From contig NC_065902.1 in the NCBI RefSeq assembly GCF_905147045.1, positions 5,215,377 to 5,279,376 on the forward strand: a DNA stretch of 64,000 nucleotides, written 5' to 3'. Shown here piece after piece: positions 22,430-32,593 of the stretch. Source of the DNA: Nymphalis io. Taxonomy: Eukaryota > Arthropoda > Insecta > Lepidoptera > Nymphalidae. The notes under the pieces are model-generated. The model did not search any database, had not been told where the DNA came from, and saw only the letters and a program-made list of their open reading frames with translations. The position numbers were made by a program, and so were the translations under genes. Numbering within the stretch: position 1 is the first letter of the stretch; every line of letters starts with the position of its first letter.

Positions 22430-25400
22430 TCACGGCGGGAGGAGAAGATGCGCATAGCGCTGGCGTCTTCTCCCCGGTCTTCTTCGACGAAGCGGGTCAG
22501 CGGAGGCACTCTCCTCGCGCTCCCGCTCCGCGGCCTCCTTCTGCGACATGACATTTTCGCAGAAGGAGACCATCTCCATCCAGCACCTTTCGCTACCAAG
22601 CATGGCATTTATCACGCTCGGCAGCGAAAGGTCTCCGCCGATTAAAGTCGCCAGGGAAAGGCGCTGAGGCCCCCAAGCGGCACACTCCATCAGAGTGTGG
22701 CATGCCGTGTCCGTAGGCGCACCACACTCGTGGCAGGAGGGCGTTACCTCCCGCCTGACTATTCCGTGCAGGTACTTACCGAAGCACCCATGTCCAGTAA
22801 GCACCTGAGTCAGTCTGAAGGTCAGTGTGCCGCCTTTTCTCGTTACCCAGCGCCTCAAGTGGGGACGGATCGCCTCCACTGTCGCCAGGCCTGCTGATGG
22901 GGACCTCAGATCCTCCTCCCACCTGCGAATCAGGGCTTGCTGGGCGAGAGTCCTGATTCGCAGCACCTCCTCCAACCCTGGACGGTCGCCACGCGACCTC
23001 ACTTCCGCCCGGAACCGGTACACTTCCGCGAGCACCTCCGCCTGGAGCTCCCAAGGCGGATCGCCGTGTTGCCGCCGTCCACGACACCGTACGATATCCG
23101 CGTATCACCCTCACCGCTATGATTCTTTGCGGCCTTCGCAAGAGAACCTTGTTCCGAGCGGTGAGAGCGTCCACCCAGATGGGAGCACCGTACAGAGCCA
23201 TGGACCGCACAACACCGGCGTATAATCGCCGGCATGGCGTTTCCGGCCCTCCTACATTTGGTAGGAGCCGGCTTAAGGCAGCAGCAGCGTTGATGAGCTT
23301 CGGGCCAAGTTGGACAAAATGCTGCCCGAAGCTCCATCTTCCGTCCAGGGTCAGGCCCAGATACTTCATGTGGGCCTGCACCTTAATCACCGTCCCCTGG
23401 ACGGTGATAAACGCCCCTCGAGGGGGGCCTCGACGTGGACCGTGGAATAAGAGGGCCTCCGTTTTTGAGATGGAGACCCTCAAGCCCAACATTCCTATGC
23501 GGTCCACTGTGAGCGACGTACCGACTTCGGCCAGGCGAGCCGCCTCCTGATAATTCCGCCCTGTCGCCGTGATGAGAGTGTCGTCCGCATAGCACAACAC
23601 CCCCATTCTGGGAAGGACGGATGTCCGCAGGAGCCAGTCGAAGCCAACGTTCCACAGAATTGGGCCGAGAACTGAACCCTGCGGAACGCCACAGCCTACC
23701 CTACGCCGGACAAGACGCCCATCGCCCCCCTCCCAGAGGACTACCCGGTCCTGGAGGTATGCCCCCAACAGCCTCCTGAGATAGGAAGGCACCCCGTGGT
23801 ATCGGAGTGCCTCCCCAATAGTCTCGAAAGGAAGACTATTGAAGGCGTTCGCAACATCTATCGATACCGCCAGAACTACGTCCCCTCGGGCCACCGCATC
23901 CGTGGTCCGGGTTTTCAGGGCGTCCAGGGCGTCGATAGTTGATCGACCCGCCCTGAACCCGTACTGAGCCTCTGACAGACCCGGCCCCACCTCGTCGAGG
24001 TGCTGAATAAGACGGGCAGCGAGAATTTTTTCGAAGAATTTGCCCGTCTCGTTCAGCAGCACAATCGGCCTGTATGCCGAGGAAGAATCTGGCGGTCGAC
24101 CTTGCTTTGGCAACAAGACCAACTTTCCCTCTTTCCAAGGCTTCGGAAACTGCCCGCTGCACAGACATTGGTCGAACAGCTCCCGAAGCCTTACGCCTAG
24201 GTATTCCAGAGCGTCACATAGAACACGCCCTGGAATCCCGTCTGGGCCCGGCGCAGTGTTTTTGGCCCTCAAGCGGTCGAAGGCCACCTCCATCTCCCGC
24301 TCCGTGATCAGTGGTGGAGCCACTGTGTCGTCAATCATAGAGCGAGGGACCATCTGTGGAGGGACATGCTCACCTGGATGGGGGAAAAGTTCCCCGACCA
24401 GGCGCAGGAGGAGATCCGATGACATTGTCTCTGTCACGGGGGCACCCTGCGTGCGGAATTTTCCACGCACACCGCGGAACGGACGCCCCCAGGGGTCCCG
24501 GTTCAGGCCCGCCAGTAGTTCTTCCCTAGCTTTCTCCTTGGCCTGACTTATCGCCAGCTGTAGGTCTTTTTTCAGCTGACGATAAGCGGCCAATAGCTGT
24601 CCCTCCAAGTCCGCATCAAAACCGTTGCGCCTCCTACAACGGACGTAAGCCCTTCGCGCCCGGCTGCACGTCGCCCGAAGCTCTGCTATTTCGGGCGACC
24701 ACCAATACACCTGCCGGCGCGGAGCTCTATGCCGGAACCTAGGCATGGCAGCATCGCAGACCTCTTTGAGGGCACTGCGCATGTGGCCCGCTAGCTCTTC
24801 TGCACTGGCGCCCTCCCACCTTCCTGTGGAACCCCATCGCTGTACGATGGCAGCCTCCCTGGCCAGCTCACGATCTAGCTGGCTAAGAGACCACCTTGGA
24901 AGCGTGGTTGTCACCCTAGAGGGTTCCACCGACCTCCGAGAGTTAGAGATCTCAAACCGGATGTACCTGTGGTCCGACAGAGTCTCCACCTCCTCCTCTA
25001 CTCTCCAATTCAACACTCTGCGTGCTACAACATGGGTGGCGAAAGTGAGATCCACCACGGACCCCCCCTGTTGCCGCACGCACGTGTAAACCTGCCCCCT
25101 GTTGAGTAGGGACAGGCTGGAGAGAAGTGCCCACACCTGAATAGCCCTTCCTCGCGGATTCGTGGCAGGGTTGCCCCAGGCACGTGACTTAGCATTGAAG
25201 TCGCCCAAGACCAGTATCGGCCTCGGTGACTGCCTGGTCACCGCAGCTCTGATCGAGCCGAGATAAATCTCGAACTCCGCCAGGCCGCGGTTGGGAGAGA
25301 AGTACGTACCCACAACAACGAATTCTCTCCACCCTGCCACTACGTAACCCGAGCCCCTCTCAATGAGTGAGAGAGAACTCGTTTCACTCCGGGTAGTAAC

Positions 25401-25571
25401 CACCACGGTGCCGTCCAAGTCTCCTAACCAGTTAGGTAGGGGAGGGACATAATATGGCTCGCAGGCCACAGCCAGGTCGATCTGCCACTCCGCCATGGAC
25501 TGCAGCAGCAGGTCCTGCGCCGCGGCGCAGTGGTTGACGTTCGTCTGGAGGAACTTTATGTTTGTGCTCAT
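22430..25571 (-). pseudogene. Retrotransposon ORF2: APE endonuclease and reverse transcriptase, one frameshift
   Basis: ORF2 protein nicks target DNA and copies element RNA onto it. The start is set at ATG 25571-25569, which overlaps the ORF1 stop as ATGA. The frame continues open upstream, but that part is ORF1 read out of frame. The endonuclease occupies residues 1-about 215, with the expected residues N11, E38, D124 and N126 (GDFNAKS), D174 (DLTF) and SDH 199-201. The reverse transcriptase follows: YRPIVLLN, D572 in SIDVANAF, GVPQGSVLGP, and YADD at 661-664. At about 23060-23070 the frame breaks after GYRTVSWTAA. The correct reading continues in the next frame as PPWELQAEV and carries the knuckle CHECGAPTDTACHTLMEC (about 22680-22736) to TGA at 22430. 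The total would be about 1,045 residues, normal for the clade. All catalytic motifs lie before the break, so a truncated enzyme lacking the C-terminal knuckle could be made from this copy. Antisense frames are shadows. Confidence 0.93.
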
Positions 25572-27463
25572 GTTGACATTGAAGCTTCCTCCTCGGCCTG
25601 GCGCCGTCCGACATTGGTGGTAGTCTGGGTGCCTAAGACCACCGTACCCTTTGTGATGGGGGGGTTGCACTCCCCTGATCCCATCACGTGCCCAGAGGGC
25701 TTGCCAGCGTCTGCGCACACAGCACAGCGCAGTTTCTCGGTACAGCCCGCCGACTTGTGGCCATCTACGCCACACCGGAAGCATAGACCCCCCCGTTCCG
25801 CTTTGGATGGGCAAAGCACCTTCGTGTGGCCAAGGCCCATACACTTGAAGCAGCGCAAAGGGCGCTGCTCCAATACGCATACCTTGGCCGAGCTCCATCC
25901 TACGAGGAGGCGACCGGCATCTGATATCTTCTTCGCCGCTGTGAGAGGACAGGTGATGCGGACCATTCCCATATATCCGGGACCACGCTGCAACACTCCG
26001 CATCTGACTGAGTCAGGGGAGCAGTTCCCTGCACGAGCAACTGCAGCGACCAATTTATCTTTGGTGACGGAATCATCCAATCCCGTCACCTTAAGGTCCA
26101 CTCGCTTTACAGGTCGAACGACGCTTGCGACACCATCCAGCACAGTGCGGAGCTTCTCAGCAAGCTTATCCGCCTGCTCCGCCTGTGCTTTCGGCAGCTC
26201 GAGGAGTCTGGCTCCCGTCGCCGATCGTCGGACCCTAAGGCCGCCACAGATTCCAATATCCTGAAGCTTAACGCCCTGCTCCGCGCGCTCCAGGATGTGA
26301 GCGTATGTAACGCCTTTCTCCTGCGCATCCGGCTGCAGAGTGACCATTACTGCAGCCCTGCGAGGAGCAACCAGCCTCGGTTTGGCCACCGGCGGAGCCT
26401 TCGCCACTGTTGATGGTACTGTGGCGGACGCTGCGGCCGAGGGGGAAGCCTTTTTCTTCCTTCCCTTTTTAACCACGGTGGACCATGATGTCTCCTGGGC
26501 CTCCCGTGGTTGGGACTCCGACGTGGTCGGGGTGGCTGATAGGCACGTAGTCGGTGCCAGCGGGACTGACTCGACTGCAGGCACCCGTTTCGGCGCCTGT
26601 GCGGGTTTCGGTGGTGGGGTCGGATGGACCACTTGCGCGTATGTAGGTGCAGTTTTCTGCACTACAGCCTGTTTCTTGTCCGCGGCCAGAGGGGGACGGA
26701 GCACTTTAGCTGGAAGGAGACGGTCCTGAATTCCTTCCATTTGAGCTTTAATCATAAAGCCCACCGACGACATTATAGAGGCCTTAAATTCCTCCAAAGC
26801 CTGTGTGTCCCGCACAGTGCTGGTGGACGCCTCATTTGCCACTGCCACCGTGGTCCGCATTTCCGCAAACTCACGGCGGTGGGCTTTTAACTCAGTCTTG
26901 AGGCTGTCCACCTCCTTGCGCAGGCGGCCATTATCAGCGCGAAGCCTGCGCGTCTCTTCCGCCTCGGTCCTTGATGCCAGAGCATCTACGATGGACTGGA
27001 GCGAAGATGCAGATTCTTTGAGCTTCTTGATGAAGCCACCCTTCAGGTTGCTGGATTTCTGGGCAATCTCCAGAATAAGTGCTGCATTGCGACCAGCCTC
27101 CGCACGCAGCTCCTCTGCACCCAATTTTAGGGGATCCTCCCTACGGACCTCCGAGGAAGAGGATTCCTCAGAGTCAAGCGCGATCACAGCCGTCTCCTTA
27201 CGGAAAGCCCGACTTCTCAAGGAGCGCTCAAACGCCTCCTCCCTAGCCTCGGCGGCCTTTGCTTTAAGCTCGGCTTTGGCGCGAGCGAGGCCAGTTCCGC
27301 GTCCCTTGGAAGTGAGCTTCCCCCGGCTAGCACTGTTACGTTTCGCCGCCGATCTGATTTCGGTCTCCGTATCCGAACCGGAATCAAAGAGCGCAAGGCC
27401 CACAAGTGGGCGTTTACGCCCAGCATTTGCGTCGGACGACGACAACTCCGTGTCGACGTCCAT
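25568..27463 (-). CDS. Retrotransposon ORF1: gag-like RNA-binding protein
   Basis: Intact 631-residue ORF starting at ATG 27463-27461 (MDVDTELSSSDANAG). The open frame runs 11 codons further upstream through a T15 tract (MFVGFFFFF...), which I reject as the start because homopolymer phenylalanine is an artefact of the tract. The N-terminal third is acidic then basic. About residues 175-235 form a likely coiled coil (RLRADNGRLRKEVDSLKTEL). A proline-rich linker follows, then WSTVVKKGRKKK, an alpha/beta region, and three zinc knuckles: C538-C541-H546-C551, C561-C564-H569-C574, and C580-C583-H592-C599 with longer spacing. This three-knuckle C-terminus is typical of R1/I-type ORF1 proteins, which coat element RNA. 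It ends SMST-TGA, overlapping the ORF2 ATG. No frameshift or internal stop is visible. Confidence 0.93.
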   Translation of the reverse strand: MDVDTELSSSDANAGRKRPLVGLALFDSGSDTETEIRSAAKRNSASRGKLTSKGRGTGLARAKAELKAKAAEAREEAFERSLRSRAFRKETAVIALDSEESSSSEVRREDPLKLGAEELRAEAGRNAALILEIAQKSSNLKGGFIKKLKESASSLQSIVDALASRTEAEETRRLRADNGRLRKEVDSLKTELKAHRREFAEMRTTVAVANEASTSTVRDTQALEEFKASIMSSVGFMIKAQMEGIQDRLLPAKVLRPPLAADKKQAVVQKTAPTYAQVVHPTPPPKPAQAPKRVPAVESVPLAPTTCLSATPTTSESQPREAQETSWSTVVKKGRKKKASPSAAASATVPSTVAKAPPVAKPRLVAPRRAAVMVTLQPDAQEKGVTYAHILERAEQGVKLQDIGICGGLRVRRSATGARLLELPKAQAEQADKLAEKLRTVLDGVASVVRPVKRVDLKVTGLDDSVTKDKLVAAVARAGNCSPDSVRCGVLQRGPGYMGMVRITCPLTAAKKISDAGRLLVGWSSAKVCVLEQRPLRCFKCMGLGHTKVLCPSKAERGGLCFRCGVDGHKSAGCTEKLRCAVCADAGKPSGHVMGSGECNPPITKGTVVLGTQTTTNVGRRQAEEEASMST

Positions 27464-27833
27464 CAGAACAAAAAAAAAAAAAAAACCAACGAACAATCAA
27501 ACGAAACAAAAGAAAACAAAAATACCCTATATAAATTTAAAAAATGAAAATAATTGAACAACAAAAACAAATCAACAAACAACAGTGAAAACCAACATAA
27601 CCAATCTCAAGACGAAACAACAATCCATTTGCACAGCCGAGTTCAGAATATGTCACAACAGAAACAACAAAAACCCTTAAAGAAAGCCAAAGTAGTCGTA
27701 AAAACATCCACAACGCATAGATAACGCAGCCAAAGCCACGATGTTTCGCTTCAGTTAGTATTCGTAACTTGCTTAGCAACATTCGCTCGAGATAACGAAC
27801 ACGTCCGCACGCTACGACGGTCAACGACGAATC
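27464..27833 (-). promoter_or_regulatory. Retrotransposon 5' UTR with poly-T tract
   Basis: About 370 bp between the target-site duplication and the ORF1 ATG. In sense it begins GATTCGTCGTTGACCG and becomes T/G-rich. A T15 tract (A run 27471-27485 on the plus strand) sits just upstream of GTTCTGATG, the ORF1 start. Non-LTR elements carry internal promoters here; no motif can be assigned from sequence alone. Confidence 0.7.
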
Positions 27834-27849
27834 ATCAATAAGACGCACT
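27834..27849. repeat. Target-site duplication, right copy
   Basis: ATCAATAAGACGCACT is identical to 22151-22166 and marks the 5' junction of the minus-strand element. Confidence 0.92.
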
Positions 27850-27965
27850 AGCTTAGCAATATTTTTTTTTTGCGTCTTTTAATATTCTACGCGCATATCG
27901 GATTATTCTATGTAAGTGATAGGAGTCATTCTGCCCATTGTCTGCACTTCATTATTTTTCAAAAT

Positions 27966-28046
27966 TTAGAAATTATATATAAATAAAATATATAAATATA
28001 AATATAATATATAAATAAAATATATATATAATATAAAAAAAAAAAA
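27966..28046. repeat. A/T low-complexity tract
   Basis: Interrupted TATAAATA/ATATATA repeats ending in A12, directly upstream of the SINE at 28047. Confidence 0.85.
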
Positions 28047-28352
28047 GCCGAGATGGCCCTGTGGTAAGAACGCGTGAATCTTAACCGATGATCGTGGGTT
28101 CAAACCCGGGCAAGCACCACTGAATTTTCATGTGCTTATTTTTTGATTTTAATTCATCTCGTGCTTTACGGTGAAGGAAAACATCGTGAGGAAACCTGCA
28201 TGTGTCTAATTTCACTGAAGTTCTGCCACATGTGAATTCTACCAACCCGCATTGGAGCAGCGTGGTGGAATAAGCTCCAAACCTTCTCCTCAAAAAGAGG
28301 AGAGGAGGCCTTTAGCCCAGCAGTGGGACATTCACAGGCTGTTACGGTTACG
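28047..28352 (+). repeat. Metulj-type tRNA-derived SINE, full length
   Basis: The head GCCGAGATGGCCCTGTGG has B box GGTTCAAACCCG, and the body is complete through CAGCAGTGGGACATTCACAG. It ends in a short GTTACGGTTACGG repeat tail. It sits immediately after an A12/AT-rich tract. The minus frame at 28081-28293 is a shadow. Confidence 0.9.
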
Positions 28353-28634
28353 GTAAATTATATATAACAAAAAATACCACCACCTATGCCAGCGTTCAGG
28401 AATGAGATAAAATGTAGCAATAAAAGCCAAGAGAATAAACTAGGTAAAGTAACAGTAGGGTTCTGCCGCGGAATCGATAATAATTAATGGGTAAGATTAC
28501 TTCTTGAGCGGTGAACGCATCTTGATAAACGTGAGAGTAATGACACATTTTATATGTAGATTTTTTTTACTAAAATAACTTTGTTATGAATTCTAAAATT
28601 CTGGCTTATTGCATTTTGTTAAAATTTACATAGA
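28353..28634. other. AT-rich intergenic stretch
   Basis: Nothing recognisable. Confidence 0.5.
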
Positions 28635-28794
28635 GGAAGAGGCAAGGCATCCTCAACGCTATCAAACGCAATAGATGTCTCATTTTACAACGTATTACGC
28701 TGCGACGCATCACTCCCCAGGAAAGTGTTTCACTCCTCACGGGCGACAGCGTAATAAACTTTAGCAAAAGCATGAATCTCATTAAATTTCTCGG
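28635..28794 (+). repeat. Unassigned two-copy dispersed repeat, copy B
   Basis: Partner of 15605-15758, sharing ACGCTATCAAACGCAATA, ATGTCTCA and CGTAATAAAC with matching spacing over about 140-150 bp. It has no recognisable coding potential. Confidence 0.6.
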
Positions 28795-30609
28795 CTACGA
28801 AATACCTTTAAACGTATTTAATGGCTACGTAACTACCTATTGCCTCAATATTAATTATACCCATTAGGTATATATTTATTTTAAAATAACTTGTATTTAC
28901 ATTTAAAACAATAATAACATTTTTGTAACAAAATCAGAAAATAACAAATATCCTGGAAATATAATATAGACTGATTAAAATAAAAAGTTAATAAGTAAGG
29001 AGGTCAAAACTCTTCAGTGTCCTAAATCTAAAGGTAATTTTAACCAGAGATATTTTCCACTGAGCTCGTGCAGTGTAATGGTATAAACAATGAAGGTTTA
29101 TGTCAGGGGTTGGCTATAACTTAGCAATCTTGTGTGTTGATTCGTGTTTTAAAACAAAATTCGTTGTCGACTAATTTTGTCGACGCGGCTCGCTAAGGGA
29201 TGAACGAAGAATCTCTGAGGCGGAAAAAATCTTTTATATTTATTTTATTCGCACAGCGTAAAAATGTTATGGAAACGAATATTTATTTAATAAATAATTT
29301 AGACTTTACCTTTTAACATATGTAAAGATAGAAAACAAAAAAAATTTTGATTGTCATTCAAAATTTTCTGTTTAAAAGAAGAAAGTAGCTTATTATCTTT
29401 AAATATGTATACCATAGAGCACGTAACTTTCATTAAAAATAACTAAAACAAAGTTAGAAAGAGATACATTTAAAACCAATGATGCCAAAAGATATTATAT
29501 ACTGACGCTAATTATCTAGGAACGAAGATAAGTCCTTTTATGGGACACCACAACCACGAGCATTGAATTATTAAAGAAACATCTCCTCATGGAAACGACT
29601 TTAAGGCGGAACCCGCGACAGAAAATGCTAAAGCAGTTACATAAACGTCGTCTATTAGACTTGAGATGCAGAGAAATACTTGGCCTTCATGTATGACCTT
29701 TATGTATCATTAGAGATTAATATCCTGTCTATACACGTATATACGTATAAGTGTTTTATTAACTTAAAAAAGTACCTTTCCTCGTTCTCCTTTTTTCTCA
29801 ATTCGGATTTGGTTTTTTTTTTATTTGGTATACTATCCGTTTAGTCCTAGTAAAATTTGAAGAAAAATTACTTAAGGGTGAAAAAGTTGAGGATTAATTT
29901 TTTTGAGTTCGCATTTTATTTTACGCCGTTTATGATTTTTAAGAAAACTATTTAAACTAATTATATTTTATTTAACATTTTGCTAATTTTACAATTAGGA
30001 AATAATAAATACATTCAAAATAAAATAAAAATATTTTGATGACATGTTCAAAAAATGAATTATATATACGTTATATACGATATAAAATATTGAGTCGGTT
30101 ACATTTTACCAAAACACTATTTAATTATTATAATAATCGCTATGAATGAAATAGAGTACATTATACAATAGTTAAAAGCGGATTACGCGTAATTTAATTT
30201 GCTACACACCGCATCTGAATCGATACGCCGAATATACACAGAAACCACACTAAACATTTCAATTTGTAAAGCCGAAATAGGTTTTAGTGTGTTTGATCAG
30301 GGACATGCCGACATGATTGAGTGCACCAATGATGGCCTTTAAATATACTGTTGTACAAAAACAATTGTTTCAATTGAATCAAAATTTGCTTAGCGTTGTT
30401 CAAAGAAACGCTTTTCATTCAGTATTTAATTATTGATTTTCCGTTAAAACGAGAATGACTTATACATCATAAACTTACAAAACATAATTTACACAATTAA
30501 ATGTTAGCTTTTACGTATTATATAATCACATAATAAGCGATGTCATTTACAGTATAGTAGGTATAAAGATAACATAATTAATATCTAATCTCTTTTTGTT
30601 GTCCTATGA
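28795..30609. other. AT-rich intergenic stretch
   Basis: I see no gene or known repeat. 29160-29230 is a small GC-richer patch with GTCGAC repeated twice, of unknown meaning. Confidence 0.5.
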
Positions 30610-30618
30610 AATGAGGTC

Positions 30619-30917
30619 AGTAACAGCCTGTTAATGTCCCACTGCTGGGCTAAGGCCTCCTCTCCCTTTTGAGGAGAAGGTTTGGAGCTTATTCCACCAC
30701 GCTGCTCCAATGCGGGTTGGTAGAATACACATGTGGCAGAATTTCAATGAAATTAGACACATGCAGGTTTCCTCACGATGTTTTCCTTCACCGTTAAGCA
30801 CGAGATGAATTATAAACACAAATTAAGCACATGAAAATTCAGTGGTGCTTGCCCGGGTTTGAACCCACGATCATCGGTTAAGATTCACGCGTTCTTACCA
30901 CTAGGCCATCTCGGCTT
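30619..30917 (-). repeat. Metulj-type SINE, minus strand, with target-site duplication
   Basis: This full-length copy is close to the family consensus of this window. AATGAGGTC at 30610-30618 and 30918-30926 is a 9-bp direct repeat exactly flanking it, as expected for LINE-mediated insertion. The minus frame at 30631-30819 lies inside it and is a shadow. Confidence 0.92.
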
Positions 30918-30926
30918 AATGAGGTC

Positions 30927-31944
30927 TCTTATACCTATTATTTTTTTATTATAATTTATTCAGTTTCCATTTCACTTAATTTAGTATAAACTTGGATAAA
31001 GTAACTATTTTTTATATTTAATTAAGTTGTGGTATATTTAAATTACTTGCTTGTGTACCATATTTTTAAATTAAGATTTGTTATACATATTTTGCATTCA
31101 TAATTTTGTATTACGCATTATTGATTGAATGTATCTTTATTATATGTTTGAGCGTTCCGCTTAAAGCAATAACAACATCAATAGCAGAAATATAATCATT
31201 GAACCAATGCAATTACTGTTTAAATCAAGCGAAATGGTTTTAAAAGAGAGATAGTCTATTTTACTCCTATAAATTAACTACGAAACCCGCGCACAGCCAG
31301 TTAAGTCTTAGCCACGTTGTTCCAAGTTCACGGCCAATTAAGCAAAAGAAGTTAGCGCGACTTTCATTTGCCCTAAAATTAATTACAATAGGCGAGAACG
31401 ACCCTTTTCCCTCTTTCGCCCGACACGGTCACCGCTTTTTACTTGTTTCAATGATTAAATGGTTTTTTTTTTGCGCACTTTCATTTTATTATATTCTTCT
31501 ACTCTGTATATTTTACAATTTTGTAACAATTTTAAATCTAACAAGGCTTGATATTTATACGGAGTTGTATATATAAAGCACGTCTCTCTTTCGTAGTTAT
31601 AACAAATTTAATATATTTACAACATCACAAACATAATCTCAGAATTAAATTACATATTACAGCAAAGTATTTTTAACAAAACATAATGGACGCCGACAGA
31701 TCCCCTACCAAAAGCTCATTTATCATTAAATTATCTTGAGTTGGTTCAGCGTATTAGTTATTTTAACTTATGTGAATATTTATTTAAACAACTTGCTTAT
31801 GCATTAAGATTTTATTGGAGATAATTTTAATGATCGGGTTCATTTTCCTAAGATTAAAAATATATTACAGTATTCATTTTTTTAAATCTTATGATGTATC
31901 GATTATAATTAAACAAATAATCTTTTGCTGATTGGTGTATGAAT
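30927..31944. other. AT-rich intergenic stretch
   Basis: No gene is supported. 31290-31445 is less AT-rich and contains TTCCCTCTTTCGCCCGAC, without a reading frame. It could be conserved non-coding sequence, but this cannot be judged alone. Confidence 0.45.
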
Positions 31945-32240
31945 GAAACAAGTTTACTGGTGGTAGAGCTTTTTGCAAGCTCGTCTGGGTGGGTACCACC
32001 CACTCATCAGATATTCTACCGCAAAACAGCAGTACTTGGTATTGTTGTGTTCCGATTTGAAGGTTGAGTGAGCCAATGTAATTATAGGCACAAGGGACAT
32101 AACATCTTAATTCCCAAGGTTGGTGGCGCATTGGTGACGTAAGCGATGGTTAACATTTCTAAGAATGCCAATGTCTATGGGCGTTGGTGACCACTTACTA
32201 TCAGGTGGCCCATATGCACGTCGGCCATCCTATTCTATAA
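31945..32240 (+). repeat. Dispersed LINE-tail-type repeat
   Basis: A good copy: CAAGCTCGTCTGGGTGGGTA, CTCATCAGATATTCTACCGC, TTGTTGTGTTCCGATTTGAA, GGGACATAACATCTTAATTC, TGACCACTTACTATCAGGTG, ending in TATTCTATAAAAAAATT. The minus frame at 31889-32131 is its shadow. Confidence 0.82.
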
Positions 32241-32531
32241 AAAAATTAATAAAGTCCTTTAACATAGATGTAACTGCATATACTTTAATATAACAAATAT
32301 AATTTGAGTTTTAGAAAATCTTGAATTGGTATTCTTAAGGAGTAACGATGTGAAACCTCGGCTTCACATTTACAAGGGTGCTTCTAGAACCATTAAAAGG
32401 GAGTAAATAAATCTCAGATCCAATCACAAGTCAATATTTATGATACAGTCTAAGTATACGATGTGAATTACTTTGAAAAGGAAAACTTCTTTTGCAAAAA
32501 AAAGGAAATGTAAGTCTGTAATTTAACTTAA

Positions 32532-32593
<62 letters not shown>

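Larger units (their letters stand above)
22167..27833 (-). mobile_element. Near-full-length R1-clade non-LTR retrotransposon
   Basis: The element is about 5.67 kb and inserted on the minus strand: 5' end at 27833, 3' end with about 19 A (T run 22167-22185) at the left. Order in sense: 5' UTR (27833-27464), ORF1 (27463-25568), ORF2 (25571-22430, one frameshift), 3' UTR (22429-22186), poly-A. It is GC-rich against an AT-rich host background. The endonuclease type, the two-ORF layout, the three CCHC knuckles in ORF1 and the C-terminal CCHC in ORF2 place it in the R1 clade. The flanks are neither rDNA nor TTAGG telomere repeats, so this copy is not at the classical R1, TRAS or SART targets. A perfect target-site duplication, a long A tail and only one visible coding lesion suggest a fairly recent insertion. 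Confidence 0.95.

Noticed and set aside
25572..26003. Extension of the ORF2 frame upstream of its ATG
   Set aside because: This part is ORF1 read in another frame, and its protein has no endonuclease features. The ATGA overlap gives a clear start.
27464..27496. Upstream ATG of ORF1 (MFVGFFFFF...)
   Set aside because: The extra 11 codons are mostly translated from the T15 tract. MDVDTEL gives a normal N-terminus.
22119..27557. Many plus- and minus-strand open frames of 60-250 codons across the retrotransposon
   Set aside because: They are antisense or out-of-frame shadows of GC-rich ORF1 and ORF2. None carries a domain, while the sense frames do.
32536..32589. TA run as a telomere, origin or CRISPR-like array
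   Set aside because: A plain dinucleotide microsatellite. No TTAGG repeats and no spacer-repeat structure occur in the window.
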